Positions 16,018 to 23,280 of a DNA stretch of 23,280 nt are shown here, one piece after another. The notes beneath the pieces are model-generated. The model ran no database searches and was not told where the DNA came from. It saw nothing but the letters and a program-made list of their open reading frames with translations. The first letter of the stretch is position 1, and every line of letters begins with the position of its first letter. The position numbers and the translations under genes were made by a program. Source of the DNA: Thermoplasmata archaeon (GTDB taxonomy: Archaea > Thermoplasmatota > Thermoplasmata > GCA-020350865); the NCBI GenBank assembly GCA_020351895.1, contig CP070672.1:934094-957373 (forward strand). The letters are read 5' to 3'.

Positions 16018-17334
16018 ATGAATAAAGATATCGCTGTAGAATTAATAAAGAATTTCATTGAGAGCCCCTTACCCGATCTTATAGAAAGGGATCTAGAGGT
16101 AAAATCTCCTGCCACTAAAAAGGCCATAACAATAATTGGTCCCAGACGAGCAGGGAAGACCTATTTTCTTTTTAATAACATGATAAGATTAAAAGGGGTG
16201 GAGCGAACTGAAATGCCTTATGTGAACCTAGAGGATGATAGGCTCTTACCGCTTCAATTGAAAGACCTAGATCAGCTGCTTAAAACCTATTACGAGATCT
16301 ACCCGCAAAACCGAAAAAAGAAGGTTTATTTCTTTCTTGATGAAGTACAGAATGTGAACATGTGGGAAAAGTTTGTCAGAAGGATCCTTGACAACGAGAA
16401 CATTCAGATATACATCACAGGGTCATCTTCGAAACTTCTAGCAAAGGAAATAGCCACAACCATGAGAGGAAGGGCAACTTCCTATTTAGTACTCCCATTC
16501 TCTTTTGGTGAGTTTTTAAAAGCCAAAGGAATGGAAGCCGAAAAATATCTATCATCCGAAAAAAGGTCTTGGATCATGAATTATTTAAACGAGTATGTAC
16601 GATTTGGTGGATTTCCTGAGGTGGTATTGGATGATGACGAGAACTCGAAAGTAAAAACACTGAAAGAATATGTTGAGGTCCTTTTGATGAGAGATATCAT
16701 AGAACGCCATAATGTGAAAAACATAAAGGTTTTAAGAATGTTGTTCAATGCAATTCACGGCTCTTTTTCAAAGGAGTTCTCTGTGCACCGATTCTATAAT
16801 TTTCTTAAATCTCAGGGTATTAAGGTCAGCAAGAATACTCTTTACAACTATTTTCAGTATTATGAAGACGCCTTTGCTGTAATCCCAGTTCGGAGATTCG
16901 GCTATTCCATCAGGGACATAGAACAGAGTCTACCAAAAGTATACCAAATAGACAATGGATATGCGGCACAAATGGGAATGAGATTTTCTCAGAATGTGGG
17001 GCGGCTTATGGAAAATACCGTTGCAGTAGAACTGCTTCGTAGACGATCCATTTCACCATTACTAGATTTTTTTTACTGGAAGGACTCAAGCGGAAAAGAA
17101 GTGGACTTTGTAATCAAGAAGGGGGTAAAAGTCCAGGAGCTGGTTCAGGTTTGTTACGATATCGAAAACTACAACACAAAAATGAGGGAGACGTCAGCCC
17201 TTGTGAAAGCGAGTAATAAACTTGCATGTAAGAACCTCAGGATTATAACCTGGGATCACGAAGAAAAGGAGAAAGTAAGTGGTAAGAAAGTCGAATATAT
17301 CCCCCTATGGAAATGGCTTTTGCGGCGAACATAG
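16018..17334 (+). CDS. AAA_14/DUF4143-type ATPase
   Basis: The product has 438 residues and is cytosolic. Walker A is GPRRAGKT (41-48). Walker B is VYFFLDE (103-109) with D108-E109. ITGSS is the sensor strand, and MRGR comes soon after, as in the AAA_14 domain. A winged-helix-like segment follows (from about 245, KVSNNTLYNYF-type, here VSKNTLYNYFQYYEDA). The C-terminal DUF4143 domain includes ENTVAVELLRRR, FYWKDSSGKEVDFVIKKG and ELVQVCYDI, which resemble a PD-(D/E)xK nuclease core (E and D in EVDFVI, then the V-Q strand). Such proteins are widespread in archaea, often patchily distributed and mobile. Their function is not established. It is flanked by an intact DUF1286 gene and by a relict of a DUF1286 3' end, suggesting the gene arrived by insertion or recombination. 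Confidence 0.88.
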   Translation: MNKDIAVELIKNFIESPLPDLIERDLEVKSPATKKAITIIGPRRAGKTYFLFNNMIRLKGVERTEMPYVNLEDDRLLPLQLKDLDQLLKTYYEIYPQNRKKKVYFFLDEVQNVNMWEKFVRRILDNENIQIYITGSSSKLLAKEIATTMRGRATSYLVLPFSFGEFLKAKGMEAEKYLSSEKRSWIMNYLNEYVRFGGFPEVVLDDDENSKVKTLKEYVEVLLMRDIIERHNVKNIKVLRMLFNAIHGSFSKEFSVHRFYNFLKSQGIKVSKNTLYNYFQYYEDAFAVIPVRRFGYSIRDIEQSLPKVYQIDNGYAAQMGMRFSQNVGRLMENTVAVELLRRRSISPLLDFFYWKDSSGKEVDFVIKKGVKVQELVQVCYDIENYNTKMRETSALVKASNKLACKNLRIITWDHEEKEKVSGKKVEYIPLWKWLLRRT

Positions 17335-17347
17335 CCGGTTTTTATTA

Positions 17348-17452
17348 ATAGATTTACTGGCAAAACGAAACGATGATCCAATACTGAATGCATCAGTAAG
17401 TCTTCCAAGTTTGCTGGTAATAATATTTTTTGTAGCTATAATGCCATTATAG
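17348..17452 (+). pseudogene. Relict 3' end of a second DUF1286 gene copy
   Basis: In the frame ending at TAG 17450-17452 this reads ID, five unmatched or weakly matched residues, then N-D-D-P-I-L-N-A-S-V-S-L-P-S-L-L-V and the tail IIFFVAIMPL. From 17369 on, 26 of 27 residues equal residues 150-176 of the intact DUF1286 protein (15759-15839). Thirteen codons differ; twelve are synonymous and one is Ile to Val. The relict ends PL-stop where the intact gene ends PLPP-stop. Alignment is ungapped back to 17348. The upstream part of the gene is missing, replaced by the ATPase gene end 13 nt before. There is no start codon of its own, so it is probably not expressed as a protein. Confidence 0.8.
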
Positions 17453-17548
17453 ATGCTAAATAATCTTAAATACAAAATTAAGCCAATGGATATTAATTTA
17501 AATCTTAGTGACGATTAACCTTGCGAAAATAAAGGTGGTTAGATCACC

Positions 17549-17695
17549 ATGGAGGGAACCGAGGGTTATGGGGCTTTGCTTTACGATAATGCTCGATATA
17601 GGGCTGGAAAAATAAGAAATCAGTTCAATACAGGAATAATTAAATTTATGATAAGAAGATATAAACAACCTGGCCATAGTAGAAACCGTAAATAG
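17549..17695 (+). CDS. Possible small basic protein, 48 residues
   Basis: ATG GAG GGA ACC opens a frame ending in TAG at 17693. It is preceded by AGGTGG (17533-17538), a fair ribosome-binding site at about 10 nt, and a TATA-like ATTTAAAT near 17496-17503. The C-terminal half is strongly basic (KFMIRRYKQPGHSRNRK). No family is recognised. The ribosome-site GGTG can pair with CACC just before the ATG, a small hairpin that might hold translation down. Competing open frames on both strands keep confidence low. Confidence 0.25.
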   Translation: MEGTEGYGALLYDNARYRAGKIRNQFNTGIIKFMIRRYKQPGHSRNRK

Positions 17696-17855
17696 CGTGA
17701 TCAAGAGAAAAATGGAAGATAGCAACTATTCTAAGAAGATAAGCTCCTAGAATCGGGAATTGGAAATCAGATATATCGTATATAATACAAGAAGTTCAGA
17801 ATGTAATTATCTTCTTTTATTCTTGGTAAGGAATTCTTCAGAACAATCAAACAAA

Positions 17856-17866
17856 GTTTATAAATA
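17856..17866 (+). promoter_or_regulatory. TATA box of the subtilase gene
   Basis: GTTTATAAATA lies about 38 nt before the ATG at 17899. Transcription would start near 17887, at AAGAGGA, which also serves as the ribosome-binding site 5 nt before the ATG. Confidence 0.5.
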
Positions 17867-17898
17867 CTAATATCGCTTATTATCTTAAGAGGAAAATT

Positions 17899-19833
17899 AT
17901 GATGAGGAAGATCATCTACAATGTTTTCATCATTATTCTAATGTTAGTATCCTATATAGCTCCAACATATTCATTAGGAACTGAGATTGTTGCAGATAAT
18001 AATCCCACTCAAGTAAATTGGTGGGAAAATTGGTCTAGGGATAAAAATCACAATAGAATAGACGATTTGATAGAAGAAGAAGCTCAGAAAAATATGCATG
18101 AAAGAATATCGATTTATGTGGATTATGACCATAAACCTACCAAAATGGATATAAAATCACTCTCATCATTTGATTTAGAAATAGTATACATCGTCAAATG
18201 CATTGATACCGTCATTTTAAAAAATGCGAAAATATCCGATATATATAATATATCTCATCTAAATGGCGTGGTTATGATTGAACTTCAAGGTAAACCAATC
18301 CCACATTTAGATGTGAGTGTTCCGGCAATTAAGGTAAGGGATTCTTCTGAATATTCTCCCTTTACTGCTTGGGAGTTGGGATATACTGGGAAAGGTATTA
18401 ACATAGCTATTCTTGATGCAGGTGTGGATGATGGACATGAGTCTCTTGCAGGTAAATTTGTAGCAGGTGTTGATTTCACACAAATAGAGAGTGTTATTGC
18501 TCCAAGAGATGGTAGCTATAACCCAGATGATGACGAATCTGCCCCATATGGGGGTCATGGAACATATTGCGCGGGTATTACCTTAGGAACAGGAGGAAGC
18601 GAGGGGAGTTATAAAGGCGTGGCAATCGACGCCAGACTAATCGATGTAAAGGCTCATTCTTCCAGAGGATCTTACAGACTTCAAGCTTATGATTGGATCA
18701 TAGAACATAAAGATACGGATTGGAATGGTAATGGACCTGATGAGTACGATGGTATAGATGTTGTAAGTGAAAGCTATGGTGAGGGGTGGATTAGTGGAAT
18801 GGGAGTATCAGATGGACAAGATTCCGATTCTAGAGCGGCTAATGAAGTTGTTGAGGCGGGAATAGTCTTTATTTCGAGTGTAGGTAACGATGGTCCAGAC
18901 AACAATGGTATTGAGCCCCCTGCCGCTGCAGATAAGGTAATTTCAGTTGGTGCTATAGATGATCAAGGTACAATAAACAGGGAGGATGATGTTATCGTAG
19001 ATTTTTCAAGTAGAGGGCCAAGAGAAGATGATGGCGATGATGACCCATATGATGAATTGAAACCTGACGTAGTTGCACCCGGCGAAAATATTATGTCAAC
19101 TAATCACGCAATTGTTGGCCAAGATGGTACAGGATATTCAAGTGTAAGCGGTACTTCTTTTGCAGCACCACATGTCGCAGGAATTACAGCTTTACTACTT
19201 GAGGCAGATAGTGACTTATCACCATCTCAAATAAAGGAAATATTTCGTCAGACAGCTGAGGCAAGAGGTGATCCCTATGATGACGAATTAAGTTCTAAAT
19301 ATAATACTGCTTACGGTTTTGGAATAATAGATGCATATAATGCATGCCAAATGGCAATAGAATGTAATGATGTTCAAGTAACTATTGATTATCCTATCCA
19401 CGATGATATAGTCCAAGATATTTTCATTATTCAAGGTAAGTGCAATACATTATTGGATAAAACATATTCCATATATGTTACAATTGACGACTCAAGTTTC
19501 GATTCTAATCTCTATAAAGCAGAGGGTATAACCAATTGGGAAGTTATATTTGATACCACTCGATTTGAAAATGGACCTCACACTATATATGCGAGAGCGG
19601 AATCTGATGCGTCATACTCACCTTCAGTGTCTGTTGATATAATTATCTATAATTCACCTTCTAAAGGGAACAATCAAAATGACAATGACCAAGCTACACA
19701 AAAGCCTTCACTTGATTTAAATGACCCAAATATTCGAAATATACTGGTTATAATAGGTTTAATAATTATAATTTCTATTATTTCTTCTATAGTAATTGTC
19801 ATGATGAGAAGGAAACATAATTTTGAGAATTAA
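17899..19833 (+). CDS. Membrane-anchored subtilisin-like serine protease (S8)
   Basis: The product has 644 residues. A signal peptide is at 1-26. An EF-hand-like loop DKNHNRIDDLIEEE follows (about 48-61), then a propeptide-like region to about 138. The catalytic domain has D173 in AILDAGVD, H220 in GGHGTYCAG, oxyanion N330 in SSVGNDGPD and nucleophile S420 in GTSFAAPHVAG, so the triad is complete. An Ig-like domain follows (about 494-580), then a Asn/Gln/Asp-rich linker and a C-terminal membrane helix (613-634) ending in RRKHNFEN. The protease is therefore exported and anchored facing outwards. It probably cleaves or matures surface or environmental proteins; the adjacent giant CARDB protein is a possible but unproven substrate. 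AGAGGA lies just before the ATG; a second ATG follows immediately. Confidence 0.92.
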   Translation: MMRKIIYNVFIIILMLVSYIAPTYSLGTEIVADNNPTQVNWWENWSRDKNHNRIDDLIEEEAQKNMHERISIYVDYDHKPTKMDIKSLSSFDLEIVYIVKCIDTVILKNAKISDIYNISHLNGVVMIELQGKPIPHLDVSVPAIKVRDSSEYSPFTAWELGYTGKGINIAILDAGVDDGHESLAGKFVAGVDFTQIESVIAPRDGSYNPDDDESAPYGGHGTYCAGITLGTGGSEGSYKGVAIDARLIDVKAHSSRGSYRLQAYDWIIEHKDTDWNGNGPDEYDGIDVVSESYGEGWISGMGVSDGQDSDSRAANEVVEAGIVFISSVGNDGPDNNGIEPPAAADKVISVGAIDDQGTINREDDVIVDFSSRGPREDDGDDDPYDELKPDVVAPGENIMSTNHAIVGQDGTGYSSVSGTSFAAPHVAGITALLLEADSDLSPSQIKEIFRQTAEARGDPYDDELSSKYNTAYGFGIIDAYNACQMAIECNDVQVTIDYPIHDDIVQDIFIIQGKCNTLLDKTYSIYVTIDDSSFDSNLYKAEGITNWEVIFDTTRFENGPHTIYARAESDASYSPSVSVDIIIYNSPSKGNNQNDNDQATQKPSLDLNDPNIRNILVIIGLIIIISIISSIVIVMMRRKHNFEN

Positions 19834-20247
19834 TAAAGCGATTAAAATTAACACTAAATGTTATTACTAATTTACATTCGATATCTATATAGAATTTTTC
19901 CACACGGAGAAACAGTTTGAGGGCGATCATAATAAACTACAGAGATCATTATCTTTCTCATAAGACTTAAAAAGTGTTTATTTATTTCCATATCTTTTTT
20001 TTTACCATATAGCCTTATTAATGATGCTATTTGGTTTTACCAATATGTCCACTATGTCCATACTCTGAACTTCTACACCCAATATATGTATATTTTAATT
20101 AAGACTAATTAATATTCAACAAATCGCTAATTTGTAGTAGAATGAAACTTGTTATTTTTGTAAAAGTAGTAATGAAAAATTAGCACCAAAAAGTTTTTAT
20201 TTTTATAATAGATTACAGCAAGTAATATTAATGCGAGGTGTCTAAGC
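19834..20247. other. AT-rich intergenic stretch
   Basis: No gene or strong hairpin is seen in these 414 nt. The stretch holds T-rich runs near 19975-20010 that could end the subtilase transcript, a 9-bp direct repeat TATGTCCA(C/T) in tandem near 20044-20061, and at its right end the promoter and ribosome-binding site of the next gene. Confidence 0.6.
20199..20211 (+). promoter_or_regulatory. TATA box of the right-edge surface gene
   Basis: ATTTTTATAATAG lies about 43 nt before the ATG at 20248, giving a leader of roughly 17 nt that contains GAGGTG (20235-20240), 7 nt before the ATG. A four-codon ORF (ATG CGA GGT GTC TAA, 20231-20245) overlaps the ribosome-binding site and ends 2 nt before the ATG. 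Confidence 0.45.
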
Positions 20248-23200
20248 ATGACGAGGAAGAAGGTAACAGTTATAATTCTAAGTGCCCTGCTTATATTAAC
20301 CACAATTCAATTAACAACAAGGGTCGAATCTGGAATAAATATTGAATATTATGGATATATTCATAAAATAAACGGAACCGTAATAACAGAATTATCAAAC
20401 CATAATATAACTCTGACAATTGGACCTACTGAAACATATTTGACAACAGATTCATATGGTTTTTATTACACGACTTGTTCTCAAAGCCTTCCCCACACAG
20501 TAAATTACACAGTCGAATGGTTTGATCCAGACTTAGGAACAACCACCACAGGCTATTATGAATTTATACAAACAGATCCGGTTGATAGACGGGTTGATCC
20601 GACTTTTATCGTCAATAATAATGTTTGGGAGTGGTTTAATGATCCTAATCCTCCCACATATAAAGCATCACCACATTCAGATTTAGAGATTGTTGATATA
20701 CGTTTTTCAAATGATAATCCAAATGAGGGAGACAACATAACCATTTATGCAGATATAAAAAATCGCGGTGAAAGTGGTATAGTCGGTAGTAATATAACTG
20801 TTAGTTTTTACAATGATACAGAATTTATTCAAAACGGCACTATAAACGGTCTTAATCAAAATGAGACTAAAAATGCTTCTGTATCCTGGAATAATCTGGT
20901 AGCCGGATATCACACTATTACCGTTAAAGTGGATTTGAGTAATGTTTATTTAGAAATGAGGGAACAATGGAACAATAATCGAACTAAAAATATCGATGTA
21001 TGGAAATGGATATATGGTGATTGGTACATTAATACAACCGAAAATTATTCAGGCATACCTTTTGTTGTTGATGGGAATTTAAGCATCGAAAATGGTGGCA
21101 ATTTAACATTGAATAATTCTAAATTGAAAATCAAATCAAATTATGATGGTGAACATAAAATTAATGTAAATAACGGTGGTGAACTAAATTTAATGTTATC
21201 TGATATAAGGGGATATAATATAAGCAATAGTTATGGATTTGAGATTTATGATCAAACAAAGATTGAATGGAGTAATGTGTCAAATATATACAATGGTATA
21301 GAAATTTATACAACTGAAATAATAATTTATGGTTGTAACATTTTTAACAGCGATAGCTCAGGAATTTATATCCAGAATGTCTCAGACCCAATAATAATTT
21401 ATAATAATATTTATTCAAATTCAGGTCATGGATTATTTTTTAATCAAAGTAATACATCAGAATCTAATAATGTAATAATTGGATATAATTACATCCATGA
21501 AAATAGTGGTGCAGGTATTTATTTGACATCCGAGTGTAATTTAACTTTAATTCAAGATACTATTGATCAAAATAATATTGGAATTCAATCTGAAAATAGC
21601 AAATTAAAATATATTGATTCTATTATTTTAAATAGTTCCATAAATGATATCAAATTGAGTGGGAATTCCCAGATGGTTACCGTCGATGTTACGTTTAATC
21701 AGTCTTCAGTAAATATATCAAATGAATCTCAGCTTGTTATTAAATGGTCAATGAATTTGAAAGTAGAAAATGCCAATGGATACGCAATCAACACCCCGAC
21801 GGTGATATTATATGATACTTTTGATAATGTTACGCATAATGGAACAGCAGATATGAACGGAGAAATTCGTGGGATACATTGTACAGAATATATTGAGAAT
21901 GCTTCATCAAAGACTTATTATTCACCTTATAACATTACATCGTTTAAACATGGAGGTTTTACCGGTTTCATTGTATCCTCAATCAATGAGAGTAAAGATG
22001 AAACGGTAATTATTCCCGGTCCTGATTTAACAACCGTAAATATAACATTATCATCAAATATATCATCAGGTGTTTCTACAAATATTTCTGCTAATATAAA
22101 AAATATTGGAAATTCAATCGTGAATAACATTACTGTCAAATTTTATGTAGGAAAATCTCCTTTTGGAGGAGGGGATACAATAAATAATAAAATTGCATTA
22201 AATTATACTATTCAAGGGAATTGTACAATCTCTTCACTTTCCAGTGATACCAGTGATAATGTCTCTGTTGAATGGGTAAATCCTGAAGAAGGTATGAGAA
22301 ACGTTAAAATAGAAATTGATTATAATAATACAATTTTAGAAATTGACGAAGATAATAATTATCTAAATCAAGAAATTTATGTCAATTCAAACATTTCAAA
22401 ACCTTTCCCCATATTTGGCTATGTTTATAGTTCAAATGAGATTATACCTGTTAAAAATGCGACAGTTTTAATAGAAAATCAGAGAACAGGAGATAATATA
22501 ACCTATATAACTGATTATCTAGGTAGATATATTGAAAATTTGTTAAATATGCCAAATGGCTACAATGATAGCGATACAATAAAAATTACTGCAAATTATA
22601 ATGGAAATTATACAGTTAATAAAACAATAACTGTAAATTCTACAGTTGGATATAATCAGACAAACTTGATATTTACAAATTTAAACCTGACATTACCCGA
22701 TCCTGAAAATATAACAATTGATACAGGAACAAATGTAAGAGTAGACAATATAATTTTTTCTGACCATAATTTATTAAGAAACAATTCTGTAAAAATTATT
22801 GCGACGATTTTCAATAATGGAAGCGTTAATTTAACAAATATCTCAGTAAAATTTTATGTTGGAAATTATACTCAAATCGGCCAGGAACAACTGATAAATG
22901 TATCATCGGGAAAATATACAAATGCCCAAATTATTTGGGCTCCTCAAGAACCTACATTAATTGGTCATGGGATTGTGCTTTATGCAGAAGTTGATCCTGA
23001 TGATAATTTAACAGAAATAAATGAGACCGATAATTGCCTTGGTGTTGTAAAAATGGTAAGGGATTTACTAAATTTTCATTTAAATGCAGGTGTGAATAAA
23101 GTTAAACCAGATAATTTTACACATAATTTAACTGCATCTGCAGTTGAGACAATGATTTATGGGGGCGCAAAATATATAGTGAAACAAAATTTAACAACGG

Positions 23201-23280
23201 AGAAATATTATAGTTTTATACCTGGATTTAGTAACAAATACAAATGTTTATCACCATTTATTGATAACTTATCCGAGGAA
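20248..23280 (+). CDS. Giant CARDB/beta-helix surface protein, N-terminal part (runs off the right edge)
   Basis: The frame is open from the ATG at 20248 to the last base: 1011 codons, no stop. Residues 1-29 are a signal peptide (MTRKK, then VTVIILSALLILTT). A first carboxypeptidase-regulatory-like domain is at about 35-130. The first CARDB domain is at 145-250 (DLEIVDIRFSNDNPNEGDN... NNRTKNIDVW). A beta-helix module begins GDW at 257-259 and runs to about 500. Then come an Ig-like domain, a second CARDB (about 592-717), another regulatory-like domain (720-810, FPIFGYVY) and a third CARDB (818-936, ending ETDNCLGVVKM). The last 75 residues start a new domain. Asn plus Thr/Ser is very abundant, with many sequons. 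Codons are strongly A/T-ending. The role is probably adhesion or cell-surface architecture; the ligand is unknown. Confidence 0.85.
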   Translation, partial: MTRKKVTVIILSALLILTTIQLTTRVESGINIEYYGYIHKINGTVITELSNHNITLTIGPTETYLTTDSYGFYYTTCSQSLPHTVNYTVEWFDPDLGTTTTGYYEFIQTDPVDRRVDPTFIVNNNVWEWFNDPNPPTYKASPHSDLEIVDIRFSNDNPNEGDNITIYADIKNRGESGIVGSNITVSFYNDTEFIQNGTINGLNQNETKNASVSWNNLVAGYHTITVKVDLSNVYLEMREQWNNNRTKNIDVWKWIYGDWYINTTENYSGIPFVVDGNLSIENGGNLTLNNSKLKIKSNYDGEHKINVNNGGELNLMLSDIRGYNISNSYGFEIYDQTKIEWSNVSNIYNGIEIYTTEIIIYGCNIFNSDSSGIYIQNVSDPIIIYNNIYSNSGHGLFFNQSNTSESNNVIIGYNYIHENSGAGIYLTSECNLTLIQDTIDQNNIGIQSENSKLKYIDSIILNSSINDIKLSGNSQMVTVDVTFNQSSVNISNESQLVIKWSMNLKVENANGYAINTPTVILYDTFDNVTHNGTADMNGEIRGIHCTEYIENASSKTYYSPYNITSFKHGGFTGFIVSSINESKDETVIIPGPDLTTVNITLSSNISSGVSTNISANIKNIGNSIVNNITVKFYVGKSPFGGGDTINNKIALNYTIQGNCTISSLSSDTSDNVSVEWVNPEEGMRNVKIEIDYNNTILEIDEDNNYLNQEIYVNSNISKPFPIFGYVYSSNEIIPVKNATVLIENQRTGDNITYITDYLGRYIENLLNMPNGYNDSDTIKITANYNGNYTVNKTITVNSTVGYNQTNLIFTNLNLTLPDPENITIDTGTNVRVDNIIFSDHNLLRNNSVKIIATIFNNGSVNLTNISVKFYVGNYTQIGQEQLINVSSGKYTNAQIIWAPQEPTLIGHGIVLYAEVDPDDNLTEINETDNCLGVVKMVRDLLNFHLNAGVNKVKPDNFTHNLTASAVETMIYGGAKYIVKQNLTTEKYYSFIPGFSNKYKCLSPFIDNLSEE

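Larger units (their letters stand above)
17453..17898. other. Intergenic stretch with unresolved short reading frames
   Basis: This 446-nt gap is AT-rich at both ends with a more GC-rich core at about 17520-17600. The core is open in three overlapping frames: plus 17549-17695 (48 residues), plus about 17508-17615 (starting GTG, about 35 residues), and minus 17725-17498 (75 residues, hydrophobic). None shows a known family. The core may be a decayed gene end or a structured RNA. The right end holds the promoter of the subtilase. Confidence 0.5.

Noticed and set aside
17531..17560. D-arm-like GGTGGTTAGATCACC suggesting a tRNA
   Set aside because: No matching T-loop consensus, anticodon stem or acceptor pairing found in the next 70 nt.
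20044..20061. Tandem 9-bp repeat TATGTCCA(C/T)
   Set aside because: Only two copies in AT-rich DNA, not placed relative to any promoter; likely chance.

Overview
The window reads as archaeal DNA, most likely from a Thermoplasmata-like euryarchaeon. The evidence is TATA-box promoters about 26-28 nt upstream of several start codons (leaderless genes), GAGGTG/GGAG ribosome-binding sites on others, an archaeal-type TctA-family permease, ThpR, a YdjM/DUF1286 membrane protein, and many Asn-rich, sequon-rich exported proteins built from beta-helix, CARDB, cadherin-like and PKD-like modules. The lineage is an inference; no rRNA or tRNA gene was seen.

Layout. 1-332 (-): N-terminal part of an exported protein running off the left edge. 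434-1177 (-): IFT52/DUF4350-like protein. 1402-7062 (+): a 1886-residue surface protein with two beta-helix modules, five cadherin-like and two PKD-like domains, one C-terminal membrane helix and a Roadblock-like cytoplasmic tail. 7078-8629 (-): panE followed by an HExxH metallopeptidase. 8712-9266 (+): thpR, divergent from panE. 9380-13286 (-): a NosD-like beta-helix protein followed by an Asp-box beta-propeller protein. 13559-15848 (+): a TctA-type permease carrying an inserted OB-fold, coupled to a DUF1286 protein. 16018-17334 (+): an AAA_14/DUF4143 ATPase, followed by a relict copy of the DUF1286 3' end. 17899-19833 (+): a membrane-anchored subtilase. 20248-end (+): a very long CARDB/beta-helix surface protein still open at the right edge.

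How it fits together. About half of the window encodes the cell-surface or secreted proteome. Four proteins share one entry module (a short Trp-containing strand, then a 'xxxNGNLTxxxxxxLTLxNxTL'-type beta-helix cap), which suggests domain shuffling within one surface-protein family. The housekeeping and transport genes are mostly leaderless, while the exported genes mostly carry leaders with a Shine-Dalgarno site.

Most unusual points: (1) the ATPase gene lies between an intact DUF1286 gene and an 84-105 nt relict of a second DUF1286 3' end, whose differences are almost all synonymous; (2) an OB-fold domain in a loop of the TctA permease; (3) a Roadblock/LC7-like cytoplasmic tail on the giant surface protein; (4) a perfect 15-bp palindrome just upstream of the NosD-like gene's promoter. 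From about 17.45 kb to the right edge the DNA is visibly more AT-rich than the housekeeping part.
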